DNA of 64,000 nt from Oceanicola granulosus HTCC2516 (GTDB lineage: Bacteria > Pseudomonadota > Alphaproteobacteria > Rhodobacterales > Rhodobacteraceae), in NCBI RefSeq assembly GCF_000153305.1, contig NZ_CH724107.1:385071-449070 (forward strand), given 5' to 3'. Made by a program: the position numbers and the translations under genes. The notes beneath the pieces are model-generated. The model made no database searches. It saw nothing but the letters and a program-made list of their open reading frames with translations, and was not told the origin of the DNA. This document shows, one piece after another, positions 35,963 through 45,775 of the stretch (position 1 is the stretch's first letter; every line of letters begins with the position of its first letter).

Positions 35963-36741
35963 GCGGCGAGGTCGACCACGACGGGCACGTGATCGGAGGG
36001 CTTGTCGCGCCCGCGCACGGCCGAGTCGATCCAGACGTCGCGCATCAGGTCGGCGGCCTGCGGGGTCATCAGGACGTGGTCGATGCGGATCCCGTCGTTC
36101 TTCTGCCAGGCCCCGGCCTGGTAGTCCCAGAAGGAATAGTGCCCGGCCGCCAGTGTCTTGGCGCGGAACGCCTCGGTGAAGCCGAGGTTGAGCAGGCGCC
36201 GCCAGGCGCGGCGGGTCTGGGGCAGGAACAGCGCATCCTTCACCCAAGCCTTGGGTCGGGCGGCGTCTTCGGGCTGGGGGATGACGTTGTAGTCGCCCGC
36301 CATGATCGCCGGCTCCTCCGCCTCCATCAACTCGGCGGCGCGGGCGTGGAGCCGCTCCATCCAGGCGAGCTTGTAGTCGTATTTCGGCCCCGGCGCCGGG
36401 TTGCCGTTGGGCAGGTAGAGTCCGCAGAGCCGGATGGCGGCATGCTCGCCGACCACCGTCGCCTCGATCCAGCGGGCGTGCTCGTCGGTGTCGTCGCCGG
36501 GCAGGCCGCGCGAGACGTCCTCGAGCGGCAGCTTGGAGAGGATGGCGACGCCGTTGAAGCCCTTCTGGCCGTGGGTGGCGACGTTGTAGCCCTTCTCCTC
36601 GAAAAGCTCGGAGGGGAAGTTCTCGTCGATCGACTTGATCTCCTGCAGGAGCACCACGTCGGGGTCGGCCTCGTCGAGCCACGCCAGCAGGGACTGGTGG
36701 CGGGCCTTGATGCCGTTGATGTTGAAGGTCGCGATTTTCAT
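35959..36741 (-). CDS. xthA: Exodeoxyribonuclease III (AP endonuclease)
   Basis: XthA cuts DNA at abasic sites and trims 3' blocks in base-excision repair. The 260-residue protein has KIATFNINGIKAR, the metal-binding glutamate in VVLLQEIKS, GDYNVIP with the catalytic Asp/Asn pair, NDGIRIDHVL and the C-terminal SDHVPVVVDL with catalytic Asp-His. ATG 36741 is preferred to 36753, since MKIATFN is the usual family start. The downstream glycosyltransferase overlaps it. Confidence 0.95.
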   Translation of the reverse strand: MKIATFNINGIKARHQSLLAWLDEADPDVVLLQEIKSIDENFPSELFEEKGYNVATHGQKGFNGVAILSKLPLEDVSRGLPGDDTDEHARWIEATVVGEHAAIRLCGLYLPNGNPAPGPKYDYKLAWMERLHARAAELMEAEEPAIMAGDYNVIPQPEDAARPKAWVKDALFLPQTRRAWRRLLNLGFTEAFRAKTLAAGHYSFWDYQAGAWQKNDGIRIDHVLMTPQAADLMRDVWIDSAVRGRDKPSDHVPVVVDLAA

Positions 36742-36762
36742 GGAGCGGACCATGGCGCAGGC

Positions 36763-36793
36763 AAAGGAAAAGGGCCAGTCCGAAGACTGGCCC
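36763..36793 (-). terminator. Rho-independent terminator of the exported-protein gene
   Basis: On the minus strand, GGGCCAGTC-TTCG-GACTGGCCC forms a perfect 9-bp stem with the stable TTCG tetraloop and is followed by TTTTCCTTT. It lies 26 bp past the stop of the gene at 36820 and before the xthA start. Confidence 0.9.
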
Positions 36794-36819
36794 TGGTTCC
36801 GTCCGATCTTGGACCGGCC

Positions 36820-37218
36820 TTAGTTGTTGGCAGTGGTGTCGCCGGTTTCGTCACCGTCCATGCCCATGTCCATCAGCTCGATCTCGACCCAGGCAGCGGC
36901 CATGTCGGGCGTGGTAGGCTCGCCGAGGTACAGCACGGCGGCCACGTCGAAAAGCGGGCGCGCGCCGACGTTGACTTCGACGTCGGTGTTGGCGCCGGCG
37001 CCAACTTCGACCGAGCCGAGGATCTCGCCGAACTCGCCGCCGTTGTAGTCGTAGATCACGACGGTGCCGGCGGAATCGGCGACCACTTCACCCAGCTCGA
37101 TGACGGCGTCGGCCTGCTGGGGCGCGTTGTCGATGTAGGTGAAGTAGCTGTCCGCGGCGGCAACGGTGCCGAAGAGGCCGGCGGCGGCGGTCAGGGCGAT
37201 GAGGCTCTTGTTGGTCAT
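36820..37218 (-). CDS. Small exported protein, DUF7282-like
   Basis: A 132-residue protein with a clear signal peptide (MTNKSLIALTAAAGLFGTVA, cut near AA-D). The mature part is rich in beta strands and acidic: VIYDYNGGEFGEILGSVEV, VGAGANTDVEVNVG and LYLGEPTTPDMAAAWVE recall the DUF7282 pattern (a YD...G..LGS..V..G.N.DV.V core). GGAG precedes the ATG and a strong terminator follows, both hints of a well-expressed single gene. An inverted repeat CGTCAG-N13-CTGACG (37279-37303) lies about 60 bp upstream and could be an operator. Function is unknown. Confidence 0.75.
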   Translation of the reverse strand: MTNKSLIALTAAAGLFGTVAAADSYFTYIDNAPQQADAVIELGEVVADSAGTVVIYDYNGGEFGEILGSVEVGAGANTDVEVNVGARPLFDVAAVLYLGEPTTPDMAAAWVEIELMDMGMDGDETGDTTANN

Positions 37219-37377
37219 TGGTAATCTCCGTGTTCGTTTCATTGCCCCACCAACACGACGAGCAACGAAATGGTTGCGCGTCAGCACAGAGAAATTTCTG
37301 ACGTTGGCGTGAGTGTGCGTATGTGCACGAGAGCGTTGCGCGGCCGCGAAGATGAGCCGGGAACTTCTTCCGGGCGA

Positions 37378-37704
37378 CTACATCGAGAACGACGTGCCGC
37401 AGCCGCAGGAGCTGGAGGCGTTGGGGTTCTCGATGACGAAGCGGGCGCCGATGATCTCGTCGGCGAAGTCGATCACCGCGTCCGACAGGAACGGCAGCGA
37501 GACCGCGTCGATCACGACCCGTTCGCCCGCGCCCTCGAGGACGAGGTCGTCCTCCGCGGGCTCGTCGAGATCGATCTGGTACTGGAAGCCGGAACAGCCG
37601 CCGCCCTCCACCGCCACGCGCAGCGCCTTGCCCTCGGAGGCGGCGCCGATCTCGGCGAGGCGCTCGAAGGCACGGGGGGTGACTTTGGGGGGCAGGGTCA
37701 TCAT
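37378..37704 (-). CDS. erpA: A-type iron-sulfur cluster insertion protein ErpA
   Basis: ErpA receives Fe-S clusters and hands them to apo-enzymes. The 108-residue HesB/YadR/YfhF-family protein has the three ligand cysteines: one in VEGGGCSGFQYQ and two in SSCGCGTSFSM at the C-terminus. Adjacent ATGs at 37704 and 37701 are both possible. In related genomes erpA lies beside dgt; here a transpeptidase and a small exported protein intervene. Confidence 0.92.
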   Translation of the reverse strand: MMTLPPKVTPRAFERLAEIGAASEGKALRVAVEGGGCSGFQYQIDLDEPAEDDLVLEGAGERVVIDAVSLPFLSDAVIDFADEIIGARFVIENPNASSSCGCGTSFSM

Positions 37705-37777
37705 CGTGAGAGGCTCCGTGTCGCTGGTGCAGATTTATGGGGCCCGCCGCCTTGCCGCAAGGGGCGGGCCCGTCGGC

Positions 37778-38503
37778 TCAGTAGAGCTCGCGCACGTTGC
37801 TCTGGGGGCGCAGGGTCGGCAGCACGAAGACCGGCGCGTGGTGGCGCACCCGGTCGTGCAGGTCGATCACGTCCTGGTCGAGCATCCGGATGCAGCCCGA
37901 CGAGACCGCCTTGCCGAGGTTCTCCGGCTCGCAGGCGCCGTGGATGCGGTAGAGCGTGTCGACGCCGTCCTCGAACAGGTAGAGCGCGCGCGCGCCGAGC
38001 GGGTTGCCCGGCCCCGGATCCATGCCGCCGGCGGCGACGGAATAGGGGGCGAGGTCGGGGCGGCGCTCGATCATCTCGGCCGGCACCTTCCAGCGCGGCC
38101 AGTGGCGCTTGAACTGGACCACCGCGTTGCCGTTCCACGCGCGCCCCGCTGCGCCGGTGCCGACGCCGTAGCGCAGGGCGCGGCCGTCGGGCTCGATCAG
38201 GTGCAGGAAGCCGGCGTCGGGGTCGATGACGATGGAGCCGACCTCGTAGCGCCCGTAGGGGTCCGCCACCTCCTGGCGCCACAGCTCCTCGCGCACCACG
38301 CCCTCGGGCACGGCGGGGACGGGATAGGGTTCGTCGGTGATCGCGCCGTAGCGGGCGGGCAACGGCGGGATCGGCGGCGGCGCGGGCTCGGCGGGGGCGG
38401 CGAAGGCGACGGCGGGGGGCGGCGGCGGTGGCGGAGCCCTGCGCGCGCAGGCGGCGAGGGGGGCCGCGGCGGCGGTCAGGAGGAACAGGCGTCGGGTCTG
38501 CAT
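37778..38503 (-). CDS. L,D-transpeptidase (YkuD domain), lipoprotein
   Basis: A 241-residue periplasmic enzyme that makes 3-3 peptidoglycan cross-links or attaches proteins to the wall. The N-terminus MQTRRLFLLTAAAAPLAAC is a twin-arginine-like lipoprotein signal with lipobox LAAC, then a proline-rich linker. The YkuD domain (about residues 90-225) holds the catalytic histidine in YRIHGACEPENLG and the nucleophile C204 in VSSGCIRMLDQDVIDL. PGPGNPLGARALYLF is also conserved. It lies 73 bp upstream of erpA on the same strand. Confidence 0.93.
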   Translation of the reverse strand: MQTRRLFLLTAAAAPLAACARRAPPPPPPPAVAFAAPAEPAPPPIPPLPARYGAITDEPYPVPAVPEGVVREELWRQEVADPYGRYEVGSIVIDPDAGFLHLIEPDGRALRYGVGTGAAGRAWNGNAVVQFKRHWPRWKVPAEMIERRPDLAPYSVAAGGMDPGPGNPLGARALYLFEDGVDTLYRIHGACEPENLGKAVSSGCIRMLDQDVIDLHDRVRHHAPVFVLPTLRPQSNVRELY

Positions 38504-38567
38504 GAGAGAGCCTCGTGGAAGATGTCGGTAAGCGAGTGGTCCCGCCGGTGGCGGGAATGGCGGCGGC

Positions 38568-38885
38568 TCAGGCCGCCCGCGGCGGGCGTCGCGGGCCACC
38601 ACCCGCGAGGCCCTCGCCGAAGCGGCCGCGCTCGGGCAGCAGCACCGGCGCACCGGGCCGCGCCGGCGCGGCGGCGGGCGCGGGCAGGACCACCGGCACC
38701 GCGCAGGGGCTGCCGGGCAGCGAGGCGCCCCGGCAGAGCCGCGCGGGTGCGGTCTCGACGGTGCTCTCGGCCACGATGACCGGTCCGAACGCCGCGCGTT
38801 CGGCCGACGCCGCGGCCGCCCACGCGCCCCAGGGCAGCATCAGCAGGGTCAGCAGGACGACGAGGATCGGGCGGGTCACGCGCAT
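38568..38885 (-). CDS. Small exported proline/alanine-rich protein
   Basis: A 105-residue precursor with a signal peptide (MRVTRPILVVLLTLLMLPWG, then AWA). The mature part has two cysteines in RLCRGASLPGSPCAVPV, then a proline-alanine-rich tail. No domain is recognised. It precedes the L,D-transpeptidase on the same strand and could share its transcript, which would fit an envelope role; that is context only. Confidence 0.5.
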   Translation of the reverse strand: MRVTRPILVVLLTLLMLPWGAWAAAASAERAAFGPVIVAESTVETAPARLCRGASLPGSPCAVPVVLPAPAAAPARPGAPVLLPERGRFGEGLAGGGPRRPPRAA

Positions 38886-39010
38886 GGGCGCGACCTTCCA
38901 CCCGCGCCGCGCCGAAGTCGAGCCACCGCGGCTCACGAACCCGAGAGGCCCTCCCGGCAGGATCGGCTCGCCACCGCCCGCCGCCCCTGCTAGGAGGGCC
39001 GCGAGCGGAT

Positions 39011-39094
39011 GGCGGGCAGGCCGGACGCCGCGAGACGCGCACCGCCCGGGCAAGGGCGGGCGCGACGGACAAGCAGGGCCGGCGGGCAGGCCGG
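39011..39094. repeat. 14-bp direct repeat before dgt
   Basis: GGCGGGCAGGCCGG occurs at 39011-39024 and again at 39081-39094, inside the divergent region between the small exported gene and dgt. The stretch also has several GACA-rich words (GGACAAGCAGG, GACAGACAAGAGG). It may be a decayed tandem duplication; no function is evident. Confidence 0.5.
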
Positions 39095-39119
39095 TCGGGA
39101 CAGACAAGAGGGCAGGGAC

Positions 39120-40304
39120 ATGCGAGCCCCCTACGCCAGCGACCCCGCCGCGAGCCGGGGCCGGCTCCACGTCGAGCCGGACAGCACCTTCCGCTCGGAG
39201 TTCCAGCGCGATCGCGACCGGATCATCCACGCTTCGAGCTTCCGGCGCCTGAAGCACAAGACGCAGGTCTTCGTCGAGCACGAGGGCGACTACTTCCGCA
39301 CCCGGCTGACGCATTCCATCGAGGTGGCGCAGGTGGCGCGGACGATGGCGCAGGTGCTCGGCCTCGACCAGGAGCTGACCGAGGCCGTCGCGCTGGCGCA
39401 TGACCTCGGCCACACGCCCTTCGGCCATACCGGCGAGGACGCGCTGTCGGCGCTGATGGCGCCCTATGGCGGCTTCGACCACAACGCCCAGACCGTCCGC
39501 ATCGTCACCTCGCTCGAGCGGCACTACGCCGAGTGGGACGGGCTCAACCTGACCTGGGAGACGCTCGAGGGCATTGCCAAGCACAACGGCCCCGTGACCG
39601 ACCCGGTGCCCTGGGCGCTCGCCGCCTACGACGCGGTCCACGACCTCGAGCTCGCCAGCCACGCCAGCGCCGAGGCGCAGGTGGCGGCGCTGTCCGACGA
39701 CATCGCCTACAACAACCACGACCTGCACGACGGGCTGCGCGCCGAGCTGTTCTCCACCGACGAGCTCGCCGAGCTGCCGGTGCTGGCCGACTGCTTCGCC
39801 GCCGTCGACAGGAAGTACCCTGGCCTCAACTACTACCGCCGCCGCCACGAGGCGCTGCGCCGGTTCTTCGGCATCTTGGTGGAGGACGTGCTCGCGGTGA
39901 GCCGCGCCAACCTCGCCGATCTCGCGCCCGGGAGCGTCTCCGACGTGCGCGGGGCGGGGCGGATGATGGTGCAGTTCTCCGACGCGCTCTGGGCCGACCT
40001 CAACGTGATCCGCCGGTTCCTGTTCGAGCGGATGTACCGCGCGCCCTCGGTGGTGGAGATGCGGGCGCAGGTGACGCAGGTGATCGAGGAGCTGTTCCCG
40101 GTCTTCATGGACGACCCGACGCTGCTGCCCCGGCAGTGGCGCAAGGACGTCGCCGAGGCCGAGGGAGAGACGGAGCTGGCGCGTATCGTGTGCGACTACA
40201 TCGCCGGGATGACCGACCGCTTCGCGATCCAGACCCACGCGCGGCTGTGCCGGAACGGCGAGCCGCTGCCCGAGCTCGCGCCGCTCGGGCGCGGCCTGCG
40301 CTAA
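39120..40304 (+). CDS. dgt: Deoxyguanosinetriphosphate triphosphohydrolase-like protein
   Basis: An HD-domain dNTPase that releases triphosphate from dNTPs, or a relative. The 394-residue protein has [24 protein letters not shown] (first metal histidine), the HD pair H94-D95 in [17 protein letters not shown] and the later aspartate in [24 protein letters not shown] precedes the ATG. It opens the rightward unit dgt-argS-SPOR-nagZ-scpA-scpB. Confidence 0.93.
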   Translation: MRAPYASDPAASRGRLHVEPDSTFRSEFQRDRDRIIHASSFRRLKHKTQVFVEHEGDYFRTRLTHSIEVAQVARTMAQVLGLDQELTEAVALAHDLGHTPFGHTGEDALSALMAPYGGFDHNAQTVRIVTSLERHYAEWDGLNLTWETLEGIAKHNGPVTDPVPWALAAYDAVHDLELASHASAEAQVAALSDDIAYNNHDLHDGLRAELFSTDELAELPVLADCFAAVDRKYPGLNYYRRRHEALRRFFGILVEDVLAVSRANLADLAPGSVSDVRGAGRMMVQFSDALWADLNVIRRFLFERMYRAPSVVEMRAQVTQVIEELFPVFMDDPTLLPRQWRKDVAEAEGETELARIVCDYIAGMTDRFAIQTHARLCRNGEPLPELAPLGRGLR

Positions 40305-40384
40305 GCGGCGTTGCACCGGGCGCGCCCCGTGCTAAACCCGCCGCCGAACCAGCAACAGCCACTTCCAGACCGGGACCCAGAGAG

Positions 40385-42127
40385 ATGAACCTGTTCGCCG
40401 ACATCCGGGCCCTCGTGGTCGACCGCCTCGCCGCCCTCGCCGCCGACGGCACGATCCCCGACGGGCTCGACACCGCCAACGTCGCCGTCGAGCCGCCGCG
40501 CGACCCGGCCCACGGCGACATGGCCACCAACGCCGCGATGGTGCTCGCCAAGCCCGCCGGGATGAAGCCGCGCGACATCGCCGACGCGCTCGCCGCGCGG
40601 CTCGCCGACGATCCGCGCATCGCGCTCGCCGAGGTGGCGGGGCCGGGCTTTCTCAACATCCGCCTCGCCGACGGCGTCTGGCAGGATCTGGTGCGCCAGG
40701 TGCTGCGGGACGACAGCTACGGCCGCTCCGACATGGGCGCGGGCGAGAAGGTCAACGTCGAGTTCGTCTCGGTCAACCCGACCGGCCCGATGCATCTCGG
40801 CCACGTGCGCAACGCCGCTTTCGGCGACGCGCTGGCGAGCCTGCTCGACTATGCCGGCCACGAGGTCACGCGCGAGTACTACATCAACGACGGCGGCGCG
40901 CAGGTCGACGTGCTCGCCCGCTCCGTCTACCTGCGCTACCTCGAGGCGCACGGCCGCGAGGTCCGCTTCGAGGACGGCACCTATCCCGGCGACTACCTCG
41001 TCGCCGTGGGCGAGGCGCTGAAGGCCGAGGTCGGCGACGCCTACGTCGACCAGAACGAGGACGTGTGGCTCAAGCACGTGCGCGAGTTCTCCACCGACCG
41101 GATGATGCAGGTCATCAAGGACGACCTCGCCGCGCTCGGCGTGGTGATGGACAACTACTTCTCCGAGAAGTCGCTCTACGGCACCGGCAAGATCGAGGGC
41201 GCCATCGAGTCGCTGCGCGACAAGGGGCTGATCTACAAGGGCACGCTCGAGCCGCCCAAGGGCAAGGTGCCCGAGGACTGGGAGCCGCGCGAGCAGACGC
41301 TGTTCCGCTCGACCGCGCACGGCGACGACGTCGACCGGCCGATCATGAAGTCGGACGGCACCTGGACCTACTTCGCCCCCGACATCGCCTACCACCACGA
41401 CAAGCTCGAGCGCGGCTTCACGCAGCTGATCGACGTGCTCGGCGCCGATCACGGCGGCTACGTCAAGCGCATGAAGGCCGCTGTCAGCGCCATGTCCGAC
41501 GGCCAGGTGCCGCTCGACGTGAAGCTGATCCAGTTGGTGAAGCTCTACAAGAACGGCGAGCCGTTCAAGATGTCCAAGCGCGCCGGCACCTTCGTGACGC
41601 TGGCCGACGTGGTCGACATGGTCGGCCCCGATGTGACCCGCTTCCACATGCTCACCCGCAAGAACGACGCGCCGCTCGATTTCGACTTCGACAAGGTGAC
41701 GGAGCAGTCCAAGGACAACCCGGTCTTCTACGTCCAGTACGCCCACGCCCGGGTGCAGTCGGTCCTGCGCAAGGCCGCCGAGGAGGGCATCGACACCGAA
41801 ACGGCGACGCTCGCCGAGGTCGACCTGTCCGGCCTCACCCACGAATCCGAGCTGGCGCTGGCGAAGAAGCTCGCCGAGTGGCCGCGCCTCGTCGAGATCG
41901 CGGCGCGCACCCACGAGCCGCACCGGGTCGCCTTCTACCTCTACGAGCTCGCCTCCGAGCTGCACGCGCTCTGGAACAAGGGCAACGAGGATCATTCCCT
42001 GCGCTTCCTGCAGGAGGGTGACGCCGCTGCAACACAGGCGAAAATTGCGCTGCCCCGGGCCGCGGCGATTGTGATTTCGGCCGGCCTTGGTATCCTTGGG
42101 GTCACTCCCGTGGACGAGATGCGCTGA
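40385..42127 (+). CDS. argS: Arginyl-tRNA synthetase
   Basis: ArgS charges tRNA-Arg. The 580-residue class I synthetase has an N-terminal tRNA D-loop-binding domain (about 1-110), [20 protein letters not shown] with the HLGH motif at 137-140, KMSKR at 395-399 ([13 protein letters not shown]), and the C-terminal anticodon-binding DALR domain ending VTPVDEM. AGAG precedes the ATG. Length and motif order are normal. Confidence 0.97.
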   Translation: MNLFADIRALVVDRLAALAADGTIPDGLDTANVAVEPPRDPAHGDMATNAAMVLAKPAGMKPRDIADALAARLADDPRIALAEVAGPGFLNIRLADGVWQDLVRQVLRDDSYGRSDMGAGEKVNVEFVSVNPTGPMHLGHVRNAAFGDALASLLDYAGHEVTREYYINDGGAQVDVLARSVYLRYLEAHGREVRFEDGTYPGDYLVAVGEALKAEVGDAYVDQNEDVWLKHVREFSTDRMMQVIKDDLAALGVVMDNYFSEKSLYGTGKIEGAIESLRDKGLIYKGTLEPPKGKVPEDWEPREQTLFRSTAHGDDVDRPIMKSDGTWTYFAPDIAYHHDKLERGFTQLIDVLGADHGGYVKRMKAAVSAMSDGQVPLDVKLIQLVKLYKNGEPFKMSKRAGTFVTLADVVDMVGPDVTRFHMLTRKNDAPLDFDFDKVTEQSKDNPVFYVQYAHARVQSVLRKAAEEGIDTETATLAEVDLSGLTHESELALAKKLAEWPRLVEIAARTHEPHRVAFYLYELASELHALWNKGNEDHSLRFLQEGDAAATQAKIALPRAAAIVISAGLGILGVTPVDEMR

Positions 42128-42220
42128 AGCGCACGGGGCCCTCAGGGCCGCCTCGCGGGAGCCGAGCAGGAACCAGAATGGACCACCGGCGGACCCAGCC
42201 GCCGGGGCAGTGAGGCAGAG

Positions 42221-43255
42221 ATGGCAGACTTATCCTATGGTGCGGACGCGCCGCAGCCGGCGTTCGCCGCCGGCACGCTCGTCAACCTCGCAGGCGCCGC
42301 CCTTTCGTTGGCCTTGATCGCCGGTGTCGGCGTCTGGGGCTACAAGCTCGTCGTGCGCGACGTCACCGGCGTTCCGGTGGTGCGCGCGATCGAGGGGCCG
42401 ATGCGCACCGCGCCCGACAACCCGGGCGGCGAGGTCGCGCTCCATCGCGGGCTCGCGGTCAACGCGGTCGCCGCCGTCGGCGAGGCCGCGCCGCCCGAAG
42501 ACCGGCTGATGCTCGCGCCCGGCGGCGTCGGGCTCGCGGCCGAGGATCTCGAGGTGCCCGCCGAGGAAGCTCCCGCCGAGGCCATCGCCGGCGTCACCGC
42601 GGCCGTGGCCCGCGCCGCCGGAGGCGAGGCGCAGCTGATCGAGGCGAGCGCCCCGGCGGCCGACATGGCCGCCGCGCCGGGCGACGACGAGGCGATGACC
42701 GCCGAGCAGATCATGCAGCTCGCCGACCAGATCGCCGCCGGCATCGAGCCGCTGACCGCGACCGACGTGGAGAACGCCAGCGTCGAGATGAGCCTCGACG
42801 GCGCCCCAGTCGCTGGCCCCGACGCCATCGACGCCACCGTCCCCGGCGTGTCCGTCTCGCCGCGCCCGCCGCAGCGCCCGATGCGCATCGCCGGGATCCA
42901 GCCGACCGCCGCCGGTCTCGCGCCGACGAACGCCTCGCTCGCCGCCGCCGACGTGCCGGCCGCCTCCGGCGCGCTGCGCATCGCGGTGCCCGAGGCGATT
43001 CCCGCCGGGACCAAGCTCGTGCAGCTCGGGGCCTTCGACACCGAGCAGCTCGCCGCCGAGGAGTGGCTGCGCATGTCCAGCCGCTTCAGCGACTTCATGG
43101 ACGGCAAGAGCCGGGTGATCCAGCGCGCCGAGAGCGGCGGGCGGACCTTCTACCGGCTGCGCGCGATGGGCTTCGACGACCTCTCCGACGCCCGCCGCTT
43201 CTGCGCGGCCCTCGTCTCCGAGGATGCGCTCTGCATCCCCGTGGTCATGCGCTGA
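42221..43255 (+). CDS. SPOR domain protein
   Basis: A 344-residue protein with one membrane segment (about residues 22-47, AGAALSLALIAGVGVWGYKL), a long low-complexity Ala/Pro/Glu-rich periplasmic region and a C-terminal SPOR domain (about 262-344) with VQLGAFDTEQLAAEEW and YRLRAMGFDDLSDARRFCAAL. SPOR domains bind denuded septal glycan, so it probably acts at division sites. Position between argS and nagZ is conserved in the order. Confidence 0.88.
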   Translation: MADLSYGADAPQPAFAAGTLVNLAGAALSLALIAGVGVWGYKLVVRDVTGVPVVRAIEGPMRTAPDNPGGEVALHRGLAVNAVAAVGEAAPPEDRLMLAPGGVGLAAEDLEVPAEEAPAEAIAGVTAAVARAAGGEAQLIEASAPAADMAAAPGDDEAMTAEQIMQLADQIAAGIEPLTATDVENASVEMSLDGAPVAGPDAIDATVPGVSVSPRPPQRPMRIAGIQPTAAGLAPTNASLAAADVPAASGALRIAVPEAIPAGTKLVQLGAFDTEQLAAEEWLRMSSRFSDFMDGKSRVIQRAESGGRTFYRLRAMGFDDLSDARRFCAALVSEDALCIPVVMR

Positions 43256-43258
43256 CGG

Positions 43259-44248
43259 ATGGGCCACCGCGCGGTCATCTTCGGCTGTGAAGGCACCGTG
43301 CTCACCGATGCGGAGGCGCGGTTCTTCCGCCGCGCCGATCCGTGGGGCTTCATCCTCTTCGGCCGCAACATCGACAACCCGGAGCAGGTCCGCGCCCTGA
43401 CCGCCGCCCTGCGCGACAGCGTCGGGCGCGACGCACCGGTGCTGATCGACCAGGAGGGCGGGCGCGTGCAGCGGATGTGGCCGCCGCACTGGCGCGAGTA
43501 CCTGCCCGCGCTCGACCAGATGGCGCGGGCCCGCGACCCGATGCGCGCGCACTACGTCCGCAACCGGCTGATCGCCGAGGAGCTGCACGCGGTCGGCATC
43601 GACGTCAATTGCGCGCCGCTCGCCGATCTCGTGGAGGACGACACCCACCCGGTGCTGCTCAACCGCCTGTCGGGCCGCGACGTCGACACCGTCGTCGAGG
43701 CCGCCCGGGTCTGCGCCGACGCGCTGCTCGACGGCGGTGTGCTGCCGGTGCTCAAGCACATCCCCGGCTACGGCCGCGCCAGCGTCGACAGCCACCTCGA
43801 CCTGCCGCGCGTGTCCGTGCCCGCCGAGGAGCTCGTGGCGCGCGACTTCGCCCCGTTCCGCGCGCTGCGCGACATGGCGATGGGGATGAGCGCGCACATC
43901 GTCTTCGAGGACATCGACTCCGACAACCCGGCCACCACCTCGGAGCGGATGATCCGGTTGGTGCGCGAGGAGATCGGCTTCTCGGGCCTGCTGATGACCG
44001 ACGACATCGGGATGCAGGCGCTGTCGGGCGGCATGGCGGCGCGCTCCGCCGCGTGCCTCGAGGCGGGTTGCGATCTCGTGCTGCACTGCAACGGCGAGAT
44101 GGCGGAGATGGAGCAGGTCGCCTCGGCCTGCCCGCCGATGGACGGCGCCGCCAACGCCCGCGCCGACGCCGCGTTGGCCCAGCGCAAGGCGCCCCGGCCG
44201 ATTGACAGCGCGGCGCTCGTCGCCGAACTTGACGCCCTCCTGAGCTAG
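43259..44248 (+). CDS. nagZ: Beta-N-acetylhexosaminidase NagZ
   Basis: A GH3 enzyme that removes GlcNAc from muropeptides during wall recycling in the cytoplasm. The 329-residue protein has LIDQEGGRVQRMWPP, the sequence VLKHIPGYGRASVDSHLDLP containing the general acid/base His-Asp dyad (SVDSH), and the nucleophile aspartate in LLMTDDIGMQAL (D248). KHIPGYG departs slightly from the usual KHFPGHG. It starts four bases after the SPOR gene. Confidence 0.94.
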   Translation: MGHRAVIFGCEGTVLTDAEARFFRRADPWGFILFGRNIDNPEQVRALTAALRDSVGRDAPVLIDQEGGRVQRMWPPHWREYLPALDQMARARDPMRAHYVRNRLIAEELHAVGIDVNCAPLADLVEDDTHPVLLNRLSGRDVDTVVEAARVCADALLDGGVLPVLKHIPGYGRASVDSHLDLPRVSVPAEELVARDFAPFRALRDMAMGMSAHIVFEDIDSDNPATTSERMIRLVREEIGFSGLLMTDDIGMQALSGGMAARSAACLEAGCDLVLHCNGEMAEMEQVASACPPMDGAANARADAALAQRKAPRPIDSAALVAELDALLS

Positions 44249-44263
44249 AAGGCGCGCCCGCCC

Positions 44264-45040
44264 GTGAGTGATGTCTCCGCTGCCGATGCCGTCAGCGCCC
44301 GGCTCGCCGCCGAGGCGCTGATCGTCGACGTCGACGGATACGAGGGCCCGCTCGACCTGCTGCTCAACCTCAGCCGCACCCAGAAGGTCGACCTGCGCGA
44401 GATCTCGATCCTCGCGCTCGCCGAGCAGTACCTGTCGTTCGTCGAACGTGCCAAGGAGCTCCGGATCGAGCTCGCCGCCGACTACCTGGTGATGGCGGCG
44501 TGGCTGGCCTTCCTGAAGTCGCGGCTGCTGTTGCCGCCCGACCCGACCGAGGAGGGGCCCTCGGGCGAGGACCTCGCCGCGCACCTGGCGTTCCAGCTCG
44601 AGCGGCTCGAGGCGATGCGCGACAGCGCCGCCAAGCTGATGGCCCGCGACCAGCTCGGGCGCGACCGCTTCGCGCGGGGCATCACCGAGGACGTCGCCCG
44701 GGTGCGCCGCGTCACCTACACCGCGACCCTGGTCGACCTGATGCAGGCCTATGCCCGGATCCGCACCAAGGACGAGTTCCGCCCCTACGCCTTCGACCGG
44801 GAGAACCTGCTGACGATGGAGCAGGCGCTCGACCGGATGCGCCCGCTGATCGGCTTCATGGGCGACTGGGGCGAGCTGACCACCTACCTCCCCGACGACT
44901 GGCACAGCGAACCGGCCCGGCGCCGCAGCGCCACCGCCTCGACCTTCGCCGCCTCGCTGCAGCTGGTGAAGGAGGGGCATGTCGAGCTCCGGCAGGGCGA
45001 GACCTTCGCGCCGATCGAGATCCGCAGGAAGAGCACGTGA
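44264..45040 (+). CDS. scpA: Segregation and condensation protein A
   Basis: ScpA is the kleisin that bridges the Smc heads in the bacterial condensin. The 258-residue protein has the family N-terminus YEGPLDLLLNLSRTQKVDLR, followed by ISILALAEQYLSF and ADYLVMAAWLAFLKSRLLLP. The start is GTG 44264. Its stop overlaps the scpB GTG (GTGA), so the partners are co-translated. Confidence 0.95.
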   Translation: MSDVSAADAVSARLAAEALIVDVDGYEGPLDLLLNLSRTQKVDLREISILALAEQYLSFVERAKELRIELAADYLVMAAWLAFLKSRLLLPPDPTEEGPSGEDLAAHLAFQLERLEAMRDSAAKLMARDQLGRDRFARGITEDVARVRRVTYTATLVDLMQAYARIRTKDEFRPYAFDRENLLTMEQALDRMRPLIGFMGDWGELTTYLPDDWHSEPARRRSATASTFAASLQLVKEGHVELRQGETFAPIEIRRKST

Positions 45041-45702
45041 CCGACCCCGAGACCGACCCCGACGCGCACGCCGAGAGCGACCCGCGCGAGCAGAGCCTGT
45101 TCGAGGCGCCGCCGATGGCGGAGCAGGAGCGGATGGTCGAGGCCATCCTGTTCGCCACCGCCGATCCCGTCTCGCTGCGCGACCTCACCGGGCGGATGCC
45201 GCACGGGTGCGAGCCCGCCACCGCGCTCGCCGCCCTGCGCCGGCGCTACGAGGGGCGCGGCGTCAACGTCGTGCGCATCGGCGAGTCCTGGGCGATCCGC
45301 ACCGCGCCCGACCTCGGCTTTCTGATGCGCCACGAGGTGGTGGAGACGCGCAAGCTCAGCCGCGCGGCGATCGAGACGCTCGCCATCGTCGCCTACCACC
45401 AGCCCGTCACCCGCGCCGAGATCGAGGAGATCCGCGGCGTCGGCGTCAGCCGGGGCACCATCGACCAGCTGCTCGAGCTCGACTGGATCCGCTTCGGTCG
45501 CCGCCGCATGAGCCCAGGGCGGCCGGTGACCTTCGTGGTGACGGAGGCGTTCCTCGACCATTTCGGTCTCGAGAACCCGCGCGACCTGCCGGGGCTCAAG
45601 GAGCTGCGCGCGGCGGGCCTGCTCGACAACCGCCCGATGCCCGGCGAGGCGACGGACGACGACGAGGGCGACGGCGGACAGGGAGACATGTTCGAGGGCT
45701 GA
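45037..45702 (+). CDS. scpB: Segregation and condensation protein B
   Basis: ScpB dimerises through winged-helix domains and binds ScpA in the Smc-ScpAB complex. The 221-residue protein has an acidic leader, VEAILFATADPVSLRDLTG, LSRAAIETLAIVAYHQPVTR and the motif IRGVGVSRGTIDQLLELDWI, then an acidic C-terminal tail. The start is GTG 45037. In several relatives tatABC follows; here only a small basic protein does. Confidence 0.95.
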   Translation: MTDPETDPDAHAESDPREQSLFEAPPMAEQERMVEAILFATADPVSLRDLTGRMPHGCEPATALAALRRRYEGRGVNVVRIGESWAIRTAPDLGFLMRHEVVETRKLSRAAIETLAIVAYHQPVTRAEIEEIRGVGVSRGTIDQLLELDWIRFGRRRMSPGRPVTFVVTEAFLDHFGLENPRDLPGLKELRAAGLLDNRPMPGEATDDDEGDGGQGDMFEG

Positions 45703-45775
45703 CGCTGACCCCTTTGTTTCCGCGCCCCGTCATCCTAGATCTGTTGGCAGGGGCACTTATCGAGGTCAGCAAGCC

